Assembly: GCF_042654345.1 (NCBI RefSeq)
Contig: NZ_JBHSGB010000006.1
Location: 310,001-374,000, forward strand
Origin: Pararheinheimera marina
Lineage (GTDB): Bacteria > Pseudomonadota > Gammaproteobacteria > Enterobacterales > Alteromonadaceae
Reading direction: 5' to 3'
Length of the DNA stretch: 64,000 nucleotides
The notes below the pieces were generated by a model that made no database searches, was not told where the DNA came from, and worked only from the letters and a program-made list of their open reading frames with translations. Each line of letters starts with the position of its first letter. Within the stretch, counting starts at the first letter, position 1. This document shows, piece after piece, positions 8,642 to 17,747 of the stretch. A program made the translations under genes and the position numbers.

Positions 8642-9559
8642 ATGGAGTTTATCCAACAAATTAAGGTATTTGTCACAGTGGCTGATTTAGGTAGTTTTGC
8701 CAAAGCAGCAGATGCGCTGCACATGACTCGCCCCAGCGTCAGTAACGCGATCACCACACTGGAAAACCAGCTTGCGACAAGGCTGCTGCACCGCACCACC
8801 CGGCGCTCCAGCCTGACAGCCGAAGGGGAGCTGTTTTATCACAAAGCAATCCAGCTACTGGCTGATGTAGCCGAAGCGCAAAACCTGTTTGGCCGCACCG
8901 GTCAACCTGCGCGCGGCCGGCTGCGCGTAGAGATCCCCGTCGCTGTCGCCAGTACAGTGATCATCCCTCGCCTGCCTGAATTCAGACAGCTTTATCCGGA
9001 TATCGAGCTGATCTTAGGCGTCAGCGATCAGCCAGCCGACCTGGTTGCTGAAGGAATTGACTGCGTGCTTCGTATTGGCGGTTCAGCGCCACCGACCATG
9101 GTGAGCCGGCAAATCGCGCAAATTCCAATGCTGTTTTGTGCCTCGCCCGATTACCTGACAAAACACGGCACTCCTGTCAGCACGGACGAACTGCAGCAGC
9201 ATCAGATCATTAGCTATTTTTCCGGGCGCGTGCGCCAGCAAATGGAGTGGTCGGTCAAAGACGGTGCAGCAGAACAGCCGCTCCATCTGCGCCCAACTAT
9301 GTTGGTGAACAACACAGCCGCCTATGTGGACTGCGCTCTGGCAGGCATGGGACTGATTATGGTGGCGGGTGTCTATGTAGAAGCCCAGCTCCATGCCGGT
9401 ACCTTGATTGAAGTGCTCCCCGATAGGGACCACGTTAGTTTACCTTTATCCGTGTTATACCCACATCGTCAGCATCTGTCGTTGACGGTTCGAGCTTTTG
9501 TCGATTGGGTCGTCGAGGTGTTTCGCCAGCAAAACAGCCGCTGGATCACAGCGAGCTAG
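8642..9559 (+). CDS. LysR-family transcriptional regulator
   Basis: A 305-residue LysR-type regulator. The N-terminal winged helix-turn-helix (about 1-60) reads FVTVADLGSFAKAADALHMT, RPSVSNAITTLE, LLHRTTRRSSLT. The periplasmic-binding-protein-like effector domain follows (GRLRVEIPV, PDIELILGVSD, DCVLRIGG). Proteins of this CrgA/DmlR-like subgroup often control a divergent oxidoreductase. The frame opens at a GTG at 8624, but the ATG at 8642 gives the usual short lead into the helix-turn-helix. It diverges from the MDR gene, the most likely target. Confidence 0.88.
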   Translation: MEFIQQIKVFVTVADLGSFAKAADALHMTRPSVSNAITTLENQLATRLLHRTTRRSSLTAEGELFYHKAIQLLADVAEAQNLFGRTGQPARGRLRVEIPVAVASTVIIPRLPEFRQLYPDIELILGVSDQPADLVAEGIDCVLRIGGSAPPTMVSRQIAQIPMLFCASPDYLTKHGTPVSTDELQQHQIISYFSGRVRQQMEWSVKDGAAEQPLHLRPTMLVNNTAAYVDCALAGMGLIMVAGVYVEAQLHAGTLIEVLPDRDHVSLPLSVLYPHRQHLSLTVRAFVDWVVEVFRQQNSRWITAS

Positions 9560-9617
9560 CACTGTCTGCTGCGCTTGGTTTCATCTGAGGCATCAACAGC
9601 GGCTGGTGCCAGCACCG

Positions 9618-10409
9618 TCAGAGTTGCACCTTGTGCGCTTTGCTATAGCGTAAAAACGCCAGTAACTGCTCAATTTGTTCGTCCTTTAAATGGCTAAAAG
9701 ACGGCATTTTGCTTTTATAGCGAAAGCTGTTGGCGTCTTTGATAAAGGCGCGCAGGTTCGTCTCGCTCCAGTATTCAGTGACATTTTTCGGCGCATTCAG
9801 CTCAGGGCCCACTTCCCCGCCCTGCAGGTTGATGGAATGGCAACTTAAGCACTGGCTTTTAAACAGCAAAAAGCCTTGATACACGGCAGAATCCTGCGTA
9901 ACCCCGGTTGGGTAAAGTGCGGCGTACGTCTCGGCAAAACTGACCAGTTCAATTTTGACCAGCTGATAAGGCCAGGGTTGGTGTTTGGCAGCAGCGCCCT
10001 GGGTCCAGACCAGGTAAAAAGGTGCTGGTGATAACTTGGCTTTGCCTTGGGTGACCGCTTCAAACTCAAAATCGGCTTTGCCAGCTTCGGCAAAAGCCAA
10101 TACAGGTTCTCCGGCCAGTAAACTCAGCGGCATCGACGGCGCGTACCCGTCGCTGGCTACCAGCTTTAACTCATCGCCTGGCATGCCATTTTGATAACCC
10201 GCCAATTTCAGCACATCAGTCAGCAAAAAGCCCAGATAGCTTTTTTGTTGCCCGTACACAGGGTCATACAACTCAACCCTTTTTACCGGCAACTGCTGCT
10301 TGAGTTCGGCCAGAGGGTAATCAAGCTGATGACCAGGCAGGCTCACCGTTAAATCAGCGGCCGCCAACGAGTAACTGACAGCAACCAACAGCACAGCCCA
10401 TAGTTTCAT
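9618..10409 (-). CDS. Molybdopterin-binding-like domain fused to a cytochrome c
   Basis: A 263-residue periplasmic protein with a signal peptide (1-18, VSYSLAAA). Residues 20-160 resemble the oxidoreductase molybdopterin-binding fold (LGFLLTDVLKLAG, LKLVASDGYAPSMPLSLL) but lack the cofactor-ligating Cys expected in a sulfite-oxidase-type enzyme, so this part is probably a structural or ligand-binding version. A class-I cytochrome c domain follows, with CLSCH at 187-191 and a likely axial Met235 in SKMPSF. The protein would accept or donate electrons in the periplasm. It starts 30 bases downstream of the S9 peptidase stop on the same strand and is probably cotranscribed. Redox partner unknown. 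Confidence 0.75.
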   Translation of the reverse strand: MKLWAVLLVAVSYSLAAADLTVSLPGHQLDYPLAELKQQLPVKRVELYDPVYGQQKSYLGFLLTDVLKLAGYQNGMPGDELKLVASDGYAPSMPLSLLAGEPVLAFAEAGKADFEFEAVTQGKAKLSPAPFYLVWTQGAAAKHQPWPYQLVKIELVSFAETYAALYPTGVTQDSAVYQGFLLFKSQCLSCHSINLQGGEVGPELNAPKNVTEYWSETNLRAFIKDANSFRYKSKMPSFSHLKDEQIEQLLAFLRYSKAHKVQL

Positions 10410-10439
10410 CTCTGTCTCTCCTGGTTGCTGCCAGCATGA

Positions 10440-12371
10440 TTACAGTGGCAAGTAGTGGTTTAAAAAGGCATCAATCTGCTCAAAGGTTGCCTTACGGTGA
10501 GAATAATAGTCCAGATGGTGGGTGGCGTTTTCCAGCTCGACATACTGCACCTGTTTCTTTGCACTTTTCAGCTCATCCGCCATCCAGCGGCTTTGTTTGA
10601 CCGATACTGAACGGTCTTCAGTGCCATGGATCAGCAACACCGGCGCTTTAATTTGCTTTACTAGATTGATTGGCGAGTTTTGCTCCAGCAGGTCGTTGTC
10701 TGTGCCCATTTGTTTTTTCGCCAGATTGTAACTGGTGAATTTACGGTAGCTGCTGCGCTGCTCTTTCAGGTCAAACACACCGGCAAAACTAATAGCGCAC
10801 TGGTACAAGTCCGGCGTGCGGGCCACCCCAAGCAACGCCGCATAACCGCCATAACTGGCGCCCATAATGCAAATCCGTTTCGGGTCTACCAAGCCTTCGG
10901 CAATCAGGTACTGCACGCCATCGGTAATATCGTCCTGCATCGCCATACCGTACTGCCCTATCGCCTGGCTCATAAACTCATGGCCGTAGCCGGTTGACCC
11001 ACGGAAGTTCGGTTGAAACACCTGGTAGCCTTTATTGACCAGATAAGCCGTGAAGGGGTCGAAGCTGTTGTTGTCGCTGCTAAAAGGGCCGCCATGTGGA
11101 AACACCACCAAAGGCGCCGCTTTGCTGCCTGGCGGTACCGACAAGTAGCCTTCAATGGCCAGTCCATCACGGGCTTTGTACTGAATTTTTTGTTTGGCAA
11201 CTAACGTCGTTTCGTCCAGCCCCGGGTTAGTTTCAGCCAAGGCCATTAAGGATTTATCGTTGCGATCTCCCAGCAGGTAGGTGCCCGGGCTGGTGACACT
11301 GGTGGAATACACCAGGTAGGTCCGGTCATTCTGGCTTAAATCGCTGATGTAGTTCACTGTGTCTGGCAATACTTTGTCCAGACCGGCCTGAAAGGCTTTA
11401 AACTCTTCATCCCAATACCAGCTGTCGGCACCGTCGGCGCTGAAGTAAATTCCGACAGGTTCGTCTTTGGCTTCTGAATAAATTAAGCCACCTTCGAGGT
11501 CATACTGCGGGTGGCTCAGCAACAAGGTACGTGGGAAATCAGCTTTGGATAAATCCACTTTAAACACGGCATTGCGGCCTTCATGGTTAGCGCGGATATA
11601 TAAATCTTTTGGGTCTTTGCCAAAGCCCAGTACAGACACAGCCTGTTCGGAAAAAGCTGGCCATTGCCAGGCAGTCATCCAGTCCTCACTGCCCGGTGGC
11701 AACAGGCGAATTTTGTATTCAACGTTTTTTTCATCATAACCCAAGCCAACCCGCACCACGCCCTGACGGTCCACCATCCAGCTATTAATGCCTGGTTTAT
11801 GCTTGTGCTGCAGTTTCATTTTTCCGGTCTTTACATTGACCTGATAGACGTTGTCCTGACCGGCCACCTCGCGGTCCAGACTCAGCAAAAAATGGTCCTG
11901 ATCAGGGAAACCGATTTTAATCACGTCGTCCTGAAACTGGCTTTGATGCTCATCTTTTTGCGTCCGGGCGACCATAGGGATGATTTCGGCGCCCTCTTTG
12001 GCTTCCATTGAAAACAGCCGGGTCTCGTGAGTTTTCACGCCCATACCCCGCACGCCACCAAAACGGAAGCTCAGCAGCAGATGGCTATTATTGGCCCAGC
12101 GCACCCAGCCTATTTTGTATTTGATATTATCCGTGCGCGCCAGATACACAGCGTCGCCGCTGACCAAGTCAATCAGTTGTAACAAGGTGTCATCTTTGAC
12201 ATGACGCAGAGCAATGAGTTTGGAACCATCAGGTGATAACCGCACCTGGTCCAGTCGCTCGCCATGATAAAAAGTCTCCAGAGGTAACACAGCAGCCTTA
12301 TCGCCCTGTGCCATCAATTGAATGCTGAAAAAACTGCAGACGAGCAGAAAAATCCTTAAATTTACAGGCAT
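10440..12371 (-). CDS. S9 family serine peptidase (prolyl oligopeptidase / acylaminoacyl peptidase type)
   Basis: A 643-residue exported peptidase. A signal sequence (about 1-22, IFLLVCSFFSIQLMAQ) is followed by a beta-propeller-like region to about residue 390 (VRLSPDGSKLIAL, WMVDRQGVVRVG). The alpha/beta-hydrolase domain has the nucleophile Ser506 in GASYGG, the acid Asp586 in HGTEDRSV and the His of ATHHLDYY (618/619). HGGPF provides the oxyanion-hole region. It hydrolyses short peptides in the periplasm. The frame opens at a TTG at 12377; the ATG at 12371 with AAGGA six bases upstream is preferred. The SRP RNA gene lies directly upstream. Confidence 0.88.
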   Translation of the reverse strand: MPVNLRIFLLVCSFFSIQLMAQGDKAAVLPLETFYHGERLDQVRLSPDGSKLIALRHVKDDTLLQLIDLVSGDAVYLARTDNIKYKIGWVRWANNSHLLLSFRFGGVRGMGVKTHETRLFSMEAKEGAEIIPMVARTQKDEHQSQFQDDVIKIGFPDQDHFLLSLDREVAGQDNVYQVNVKTGKMKLQHKHKPGINSWMVDRQGVVRVGLGYDEKNVEYKIRLLPPGSEDWMTAWQWPAFSEQAVSVLGFGKDPKDLYIRANHEGRNAVFKVDLSKADFPRTLLLSHPQYDLEGGLIYSEAKDEPVGIYFSADGADSWYWDEEFKAFQAGLDKVLPDTVNYISDLSQNDRTYLVYSTSVTSPGTYLLGDRNDKSLMALAETNPGLDETTLVAKQKIQYKARDGLAIEGYLSVPPGSKAAPLVVFPHGGPFSSDNNSFDPFTAYLVNKGYQVFQPNFRGSTGYGHEFMSQAIGQYGMAMQDDITDGVQYLIAEGLVDPKRICIMGASYGGYAALLGVARTPDLYQCAISFAGVFDLKEQRSSYRKFTSYNLAKKQMGTDNDLLEQNSPINLVKQIKAPVLLIHGTEDRSVSVKQSRWMADELKSAKKQVQYVELENATHHLDYYSHRKATFEQIDAFLNHYLPL

Positions 12372-12456
12372 TTGCAATCCTTGCTAAATAAATTAGATAC
12401 AGAAATTTAACGGAAATGACTTTGGGGAACAAGTAGAAACAAAAGACTTTGTTTGG

Positions 12457-12570
12457 GTGGCAACCTCACCAGCCGGCATCCCGGCACATACATTGTCTGC
12501 TTTGGCTGCTTCCTTCCGGACCTGACCAGGTGAACAAACTAGCATTGCGGGAGGACCGATGAGGTCACCA
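12457..12570 (-). ncRNA. ffs: Signal recognition particle RNA (4.5S RNA)
   Basis: The minus strand carries the conserved SRP RNA core: GGTCAGGTCCGGAAGGAAGC, the apical Ffh-binding helix with its GGAA tetraloop, then AGCCAAAGCAGA and GCCGGGATG. The 5' GGTGACCTC and 3' GAGGTTGCCACC ends pair to close the helix, giving about 114 nt as in the short gammaproteobacterial form. Exact ends are estimated from this pairing and from Escherichia coli. The RNA binds Ffh and directs ribosomes making membrane proteins to FtsY. Confidence 0.95.
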
Positions 12571-12599
12571 TTGAGGGTACCGGCTAAACCGGTGCGCGC

Positions 12600-12628
12600 A
12601 TTATCCGTAAAAGCCACAGTGATGGCAA
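12600..12628 (-). promoter_or_regulatory. Promoter of the SRP RNA gene
   Basis: On the minus strand TTGCCA (12628-12623), a 17-base spacer and GATAAT (12605-12600) form a good sigma-70 promoter followed by a GC-rich GCGCGC discriminator. Transcription would begin about 20 bases before the mature RNA, leaving a short leader for RNase P, as known for E. coli ffs. Confidence 0.75.
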
Positions 12629-12644
12629 GGCAGTATTGGCCGCT

Positions 12645-13232
12645 TCAAGCATTTTCCGGGTAACGCGCGGTTATTTGCTGAAAAAACGCACGATACAGCT
12701 GCATATCCTGTTCAAAGGTCTCACCCGTTTCCAGGCAAGGACCAAAACGTACTTGCCTGCTTGAATAATCCAACCCAATCAGCGCCACTGGCACCTTGGC
12801 CTGCTTGGCAATTTGCCAGAAACCGGACTTCCACTGGGTAACTTTTTTACGGGTGCCTTCCGGTGCCAGGCCAAGCAACATGGCGTCGCTTTGTGCGAAA
12901 CGTTCAACCACCTGGCCAACCACACCATGTGCCGCACTGCGGTCCACCGCAATACCACCAAGACGAAGCAGCAGGCCTCGCACCGGCCAGACAAAAATAC
13001 TGTGTTTGCCTAAAAAGGACACTTTGATATCCAGTGCCAGCACCGCGGCAATGCCAATAAAAAAGTCTTTATTGGCGGTATGAGGAGCAACCGCCAGCAC
13101 CAGCTTTGGCTGCTCAGGAATAGGGCCGCTGATTTGCCACCCCCCCAGCAGCTTCAGCAGTAAGCGGCCAATAAAACGGCCAAAACGGCTGTTGCGTTTT
13201 GGCCAGTTTTCCGGGATATGGCGGTGTGGCAT
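12645..13232 (-). CDS. 1-acylglycerol-3-phosphate acyltransferase-like protein (PlsC family)
   Basis: A 195-residue lysophospholipid-acyltransferase-family protein. It has the catalytic HX4D block as HTANKD and the substrate-binding block as PEGTRKK, with a hydrophobic segment around IGIAAVLALDI. At 195 residues it is shorter than PlsC, which matches a subgroup of small acyltransferases whose substrates are mostly undefined. Its ATG overlaps the TAA of the DUF3014 gene by one base (TAATG), so the two are coupled. Confidence 0.8.
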   Translation of the reverse strand: MPHRHIPENWPKRNSRFGRFIGRLLLKLLGGWQISGPIPEQPKLVLAVAPHTANKDFFIGIAAVLALDIKVSFLGKHSIFVWPVRGLLLRLGGIAVDRSAAHGVVGQVVERFAQSDAMLLGLAPEGTRKKVTQWKSGFWQIAKQAKVPVALIGLDYSSRQVRFGPCLETGETFEQDMQLYRAFFQQITARYPENA

Positions 13233-14101
13233 TAAGGTTGAGCCAATACCAGTTGATGCGCCTGCAGCACTTTTTTCAGTCGCTGTTGGTTCACAGGGCC
13301 TAAGCGGATCATCTGACGCTGCGCCAGCGGTAATTCCTGCAAGGACGCATCAGCATAGGTGTAATACACGTTCGGCTGCTCCAGTGCCACTGGTGGCGCT
13401 ACTTCTGGCGCTTCCAGCAACACTTTAATGGCTTGTTGTACGCGGTCACGGAACTGTGCATCCGGGTAGCCCAGTTCCTGATAAGCCTGCTGCATCAGCG
13501 GGTAGTATTTTTCAAAAACCTGTTTCACTTCAGTCACGGAAATACTTTCCAGCAACTGCAGGTAAGGCTCGTAACGGACAAAGTTATTCGGGCTCAGCAG
13601 CAGCTGCCCGTCCTGACGTTCCACCATAAATTTTTCAGTCATCGGTTGAAACAGCGGCTGATTCTTCGGCAAAGTGCCTTGCGCCACGTTGTCGACATAA
13701 ACCACAAAACGACGGACCATGTCTTCAGTGACAAACAACGACGACAAACCAGGTGCCCACTTCATGGCCAAAAGCGCGGCTTTGACTTCAGGGTCTGAGT
13801 TATCCAGATCCGGCAACGCCGGCACAGTGTCCACCTCGACCGGCTCCGCCAAAGGCTGCTCCTGCAGCGGCGTTTCATCTTCTGCCTGCACGGTCAGACT
13901 GTCGATTGGCTCTTGGTTGGCCGTCAGTACGTCGGCCGGTTCGGCTTGCGTTTGAGTTACAGGCGGCGCCACTGGCGTTGGCTCCGGCTCAGTGCTGTCT
14001 TCTCGCAGAAAAAACCAGGCCAGAACTGCGACGGTGACAAACACCACTGCCAGACCAATATAGTATTGTTGCTGGCCTGAGCCAGGCGTCTTTTCAGTCA
14101 T
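13232..14101 (-). CDS. DUF3014 family membrane-anchored protein
   Basis: A 289-residue protein with one N-terminal membrane segment (YYIGLAVVFVTVAVLAWFFL). A Pro/Glu/Thr-rich linker (about 45-110) is followed by a globular domain of DUF3014 type (PLFQPMTEKFMVERQDGQL, LSPNNFVRYEPYLQLL, LGYPDAQFRDRVQQAI, MIRLGPVNQQRLKK). The topology places the domain in the periplasm. Function is unknown. The frame opens at a GTG at 14122; the ATG at 14101, preceded by AAGGATAACGGAG, is preferred. It lies upstream of and overlaps the acyltransferase gene. Confidence 0.8.
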   Translation of the reverse strand: MTEKTPGSGQQQYYIGLAVVFVTVAVLAWFFLREDSTEPEPTPVAPPVTQTQAEPADVLTANQEPIDSLTVQAEDETPLQEQPLAEPVEVDTVPALPDLDNSDPEVKAALLAMKWAPGLSSLFVTEDMVRRFVVYVDNVAQGTLPKNQPLFQPMTEKFMVERQDGQLLLSPNNFVRYEPYLQLLESISVTEVKQVFEKYYPLMQQAYQELGYPDAQFRDRVQQAIKVLLEAPEVAPPVALEQPNVYYTYADASLQELPLAQRQMIRLGPVNQQRLKKVLQAHQLVLAQP

Positions 14102-14217
14102 AACTCCGTTATCCTTAGTCACTGTCCGCAGCTGTTAGAAAGCAGCTGTAGCGTTGCATTTATTTGGCTTTTCAGCAATATATATCAACAGACTGCGGTT
14201 TTGGTTAAGAAGTTTCG

Positions 14218-15408
14218 ATGCAAACCAGCAAAACAGAAAAAAAATCGACGCACAAAGTAGCCTTATTGCTGACCGGCGGCGGCGCCCGGGCTGCCTACCA
14301 GGTTGGAGTGCTCAAAGCTATAGCTCAGCACTACCCCCGCACCAGTGCCATTCCCTTTGACATCATCTGTGGCACTTCTGCAGGCGCCATTAATGGCACC
14401 GGTATTGCCTGCTATGCGTCCTGCTTTCATTTGGGGGTAAAAAAGATTGAGTTTATCTGGCGCAACTTTCATACCGGCCAGGTGTATTTTTCCAATTATC
14501 TGCGCTTGGGCTGGCATTTGTTACGCGGCTTTTTAAGTAACTTTCAGGCCGACTATGCCAATAAAAAGCCGGTCAGTTTGTTCGACAATAAACCGCTAAA
14601 ACTGCTGCTGCATAACATTGTCGATTTGCAGCGTATCGACCGTAATATTCAGGGCGGTTACCTGTCCAGCGTTTCGGTCACGGCTTCCTGCTACAACACC
14701 GGGGATTCCATTACGTTTTTCCAGTCCGAGCAGGCGCAGGAGTGGCGCCGGGCCAAACGCTGGGGCCGCAAAACCTTGTTGGGCATCCAGCATCTGATGG
14801 CTTCCGCTGCCATTCCACTGGTATTTCCTTCGGTGCGAATTCACCAGCAGTACTTTGGCGATGGTTCTGTCAATCAGTTGTCTCCACTAAGCGCTCCTAT
14901 CCATTTGGGCGCCGATAAAATACTGATCATTGGTCTGGAGCCGCCACGACCCGCAGATTTCAGCCATCAGATGCCGCATCACCCGGGTGTCGCCACTGTG
15001 GCCGGGCATTTGCTCGACACCATTTTTGCCGACACCTTAAACGCCGACCTGGAGCGGATGAACAGGATCAATAAAACCATTGATACCTTAAAATTGCATG
15101 GCATTCCGAGTGACTTAAAAAAAGTGGAAAGTTACCTGATTAACCCCAGCGTCAACTTTAACCAAATTGCCAGTCAGTATTTTTTAAGCCTGCCCATCGC
15201 AGTCCGTACCCTGCTGAAGTTTATTGGCATCAGCCAGCACTCCGAATCCAGCTTGACCAGTTACCTGTTATTTGAAAAACCCTACACCCGCCGGCTGATA
15301 GAAATAGGCTACGAAGACGCGATGCGGCAAATGTCAGCCATTCTGCAGTTTTTACAGGGGGAAGCGGCAACTTCAAGCCGTCAAAAAACCAGCAGTGACG
15401 AAAGTTGA
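14218..15408 (+). CDS. Patatin-like phospholipase
   Basis: A 396-residue patatin-family lipase. The oxyanion-hole loop GGGARAAYQVG, the nucleophile elbow GTSAG and the DGSVNQLSPL block that supplies the catalytic Asp of the Ser-Asp dyad are all present in the usual order, in the first 230 residues. A C-terminal helical part follows. No signal peptide is visible (the start is MQTSKTEKKSTHK), so it is cytoplasmic or membrane-associated. Members release fatty acids from phospholipids. It diverges from the DUF3014 gene. Confidence 0.88.
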   Translation: MQTSKTEKKSTHKVALLLTGGGARAAYQVGVLKAIAQHYPRTSAIPFDIICGTSAGAINGTGIACYASCFHLGVKKIEFIWRNFHTGQVYFSNYLRLGWHLLRGFLSNFQADYANKKPVSLFDNKPLKLLLHNIVDLQRIDRNIQGGYLSSVSVTASCYNTGDSITFFQSEQAQEWRRAKRWGRKTLLGIQHLMASAAIPLVFPSVRIHQQYFGDGSVNQLSPLSAPIHLGADKILIIGLEPPRPADFSHQMPHHPGVATVAGHLLDTIFADTLNADLERMNRINKTIDTLKLHGIPSDLKKVESYLINPSVNFNQIASQYFLSLPIAVRTLLKFIGISQHSESSLTSYLLFEKPYTRRLIEIGYEDAMRQMSAILQFLQGEAATSSRQKTSSDES

Positions 15409-15495
15409 TTTGAAAATATCTGCAAGATCATCCACTTACTGAACTGGCACAATCCCTGCTTATCCCGCTTATCTATAGCACTGCGGAGAAGAGTA

Positions 15496-16398
15496 GTGGA
15501 ATTATTTGGCTTACAGGATATGGCGCTGTTCGGCACCAGTTATGCGGGAGTGACCCAACACCCGCAGTGGACGTCTGACGATCCGGTATCTTTAACCGAA
15601 CAATTACAAACCAGCCTGGATTTGGCCGAGCAGCTGGAGATTTTCTCTATGGCTGCAGGCAAAGTTTTGCCGCTGCGTTCTTTGCAGCTGCAAACCGCCG
15701 TCGGCAAATACCTGGCATCGGGCTCGGAAGCAGCGCCGAGTGAACACCGCAGTATGCTGATGTTAAACGACCAGTGCCTGGCTGAACTCTGTTACCAGAC
15801 CGAACTGCCGGTGACGCCCATGCAACAGCATCAGCTGTGGCAACTGGAGCGCCAGTGGTTGTATCCGATGCGAAACACCCTGGTGGTCGCCCGCTTGCAG
15901 CAACTGGCACTGCGGGACAGCCTGACCAGCCTTGGCAACAGACGGCATTTTGACGATCAGTTTGCCAAAGCGCTGCAGCTGTCGCACCGGCGGCATGAAG
16001 CCTGTGCGCTGATCCTGCTGGACCTGGATAACTTTAAACGCACCAACGACAACTTTGGTCACCATGCAGGGGATGATGTGCTGTTGGCGGTGGCTGATGC
16101 AATGCGTCATACCTTACGTGCCAGCGACGGTTTGTTCCGCTTTGGTGGTGACGAGTTTGCGGTGATCTTAACTGCCGAAGATGCCGCCTGTGCTGAGCTG
16201 GTGGCACACCGGATGGTGAAAGCCATTAACCAGCATCATTTGTGTCAGCAATTTGAAGTCACAGCCAGCGCCGGCCTGGCGCAACTGACGCCGGACGAAC
16301 AGGCTGCCACTTTGTTCGCGCGGGCGGATGATGCCTTGGCACAAGCCAAACTGGCCGGTAAAAACGCCGTCAAAGTGTCATTGCTGAATCAGGCCTGA
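15496..16398 (+). CDS. Diguanylate cyclase (GGDEF)
   Basis: A 300-residue protein with an N-terminal regulatory region of about 145 residues without recognised motifs and a complete GGDEF domain. The active-site loop is FRFGGDEF. An allosteric inhibition site RASD lies five residues before it, so product feedback is expected. LTSLGNRRHFD and DLDNFKRTND are the conserved substrate and metal regions. It makes cyclic di-GMP. The start is a GTG after GGAGAAG. No membrane segment is seen. The 3' end overlaps the convergent tilS by 10 bases. Confidence 0.9.
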   Translation: MELFGLQDMALFGTSYAGVTQHPQWTSDDPVSLTEQLQTSLDLAEQLEIFSMAAGKVLPLRSLQLQTAVGKYLASGSEAAPSEHRSMLMLNDQCLAELCYQTELPVTPMQQHQLWQLERQWLYPMRNTLVVARLQQLALRDSLTSLGNRRHFDDQFAKALQLSHRRHEACALILLDLDNFKRTNDNFGHHAGDDVLLAVADAMRHTLRASDGLFRFGGDEFAVILTAEDAACAELVAHRMVKAINQHHLCQQFEVTASAGLAQLTPDEQAATLFARADDALAQAKLAGKNAVKVSLLNQA

Positions 16399-17711
16399 TC
16401 CAGCCGTTGTATGTCAGGCCCGTGTTGCCAGTGCAGCCGGGCCATTGCCACATCGTCCCTACAGTTCCCGGTCACACCGGCCACAGCAATCACCTGCCCT
16501 GCCTGCACTAACACCGGCAACTGCGCCCGTTGCCAGGGGGGAATTTGCCATAACTTCAGCCACTGCTTCAGCGACTTATGATGGCGCTCCCCAGCCGGAA
16601 GAAAAGGGTAATGGTACTGACCAAAACACAGCTGCAGTTGCTGATCCGCGGCATATTGAAAAGCGATGCCCTGGCCACGCGGCTGCACCTGTAGCTGGCC
16701 CAGGTCACAGGGTAACTGCAGCAACTGACCATCCCATGGCTGACACTGGGGTTCAGGCGCCAACCGCCCCTCTAACAGGTAGACCCAGTGCTGGAAACGC
16801 CGGAGCTGGTATTGCTCGAGTACTAACAATGGCTGAGCGTCCTGCTTCGCCTGCACCAGCTCGGTAAAAAAGGTCTGCAGCCAGCTGCTGGACGGGTTCA
16901 GTTGCCACTGTGCTAACCATTGGCGCACCAGCAACTGTTGTTCAATGGCCGGAAACTGCGCCAGTTCCTGCAAATTCAGCCGCCGCTCTTGTTGCACCTG
17001 CGACATCAGGGGTTCAATTTGTTGCTGCTGCCAGCTCCACAGCTCCCGCACATGCTGCTGGCTGCGCAGTGCATTGGTACGAAAACTCGGCCAACGCTTC
17101 TGCAATAAGGGGATCACTTCGTGACGCAAAAAGTTGCGATCAAAGCGGCTGTTGCTGTTGCTGTCATCTTCAACAAAAGCCAGTTGCTGCTGCGCAGCAA
17201 AGGCTTCCAGTTCGGCTCTGCTAAAAGGGAGTAAGGGGCGCACCATGTAGCCCTGCGCAAAAGGCTGCAGTGCCGCTATACCAGCAAGACCAGCCAGGCC
17301 AGCACCACGTTTAAGCGCCAACAACATAGATTCCAGCTGATCGTCAGCATGATGGGCCGTCAGCAGCAGTGTATCGCTATGCTGGACAAAAGCCGCCAGC
17401 GCCTGATAACGGGCAGCTCTGGCTTTGGCTTCAAGATTGGCGCCGCCTTCCAGCTTCACCCGCACGGCCTGGAACGGCACTTTGCGGGTCAGACATTGCT
17501 CGGCACAGAAGGTGGCCCAGTCATTGGCGTATTGGCTTAAACCATGGTGGATATACACAGCTTCCAGTTCCACCTCAAGCTGCTGACGCAGCTGCACACA
17601 AAGTTGCAGCAACACCATCGAGTCCAGGCCACCTGAAAGAGCCAGCACCAGCTTTTGGGCCTGCAGAGGTTTAAGTGCGCTGTGCAGCGCCTGTAATAAT
17701 GGTGAGGTCAT
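16389..17711 (-). CDS. tilS: tRNA(Ile)-lysidine synthase
   Basis: A 440-residue ATP-dependent ligase that places lysine on C34 of the minor tRNA-Ile so that it reads AUA. The PP-loop SGGLDS is at 26-31 and HHADDQLES follows. The central region (RFDRNFLRHEVIPLL) and the C-terminal domain are typical of the long proteobacterial form. The gene lies 36 bases after accA, as in many gammaproteobacteria. The start codon directly follows the T-run of a hairpin that fills the gap. Confidence 0.95.
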   Translation of the reverse strand: MTSPLLQALHSALKPLQAQKLVLALSGGLDSMVLLQLCVQLRQQLEVELEAVYIHHGLSQYANDWATFCAEQCLTRKVPFQAVRVKLEGGANLEAKARAARYQALAAFVQHSDTLLLTAHHADDQLESMLLALKRGAGLAGLAGIAALQPFAQGYMVRPLLPFSRAELEAFAAQQQLAFVEDDSNSNSRFDRNFLRHEVIPLLQKRWPSFRTNALRSQQHVRELWSWQQQQIEPLMSQVQQERRLNLQELAQFPAIEQQLLVRQWLAQWQLNPSSSWLQTFFTELVQAKQDAQPLLVLEQYQLRRFQHWVYLLEGRLAPEPQCQPWDGQLLQLPCDLGQLQVQPRGQGIAFQYAADQQLQLCFGQYHYPFLPAGERHHKSLKQWLKLWQIPPWQRAQLPVLVQAGQVIAVAGVTGNCRDDVAMARLHWQHGPDIQRLDQA

Positions 17712-17713
17712 AA

Positions 17714-17737
17714 AAAAACCGCCTGACGGCGGTTTTT
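17714..17737 (-). terminator. Terminator-like hairpin in the accA-tilS gap
   Basis: AAAAACCGCC / GGCGGTTTTT forms a 10-bp stem with a 4-base loop and is followed on the minus strand by T residues that run into the tilS ATG. As a terminator it would end accA transcripts. It also hides the only GG-rich sequence next to the tilS start, and an AAGGA lies immediately upstream of the stem. Confidence 0.8.
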
Positions 17738-17747
17738 CCTTAGCTGA

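Noticed and set aside
12437..12454. Terminator after the SRP RNA
   Set aside because: The AAACAAA/TTTGTTT stem is AT-only and no T-run follows on the minus strand; too weak to call.
12393..12617. 74-codon open frame across the SRP RNA
   Set aside because: The region is the SRP RNA gene with its promoter; the frame is incidental.
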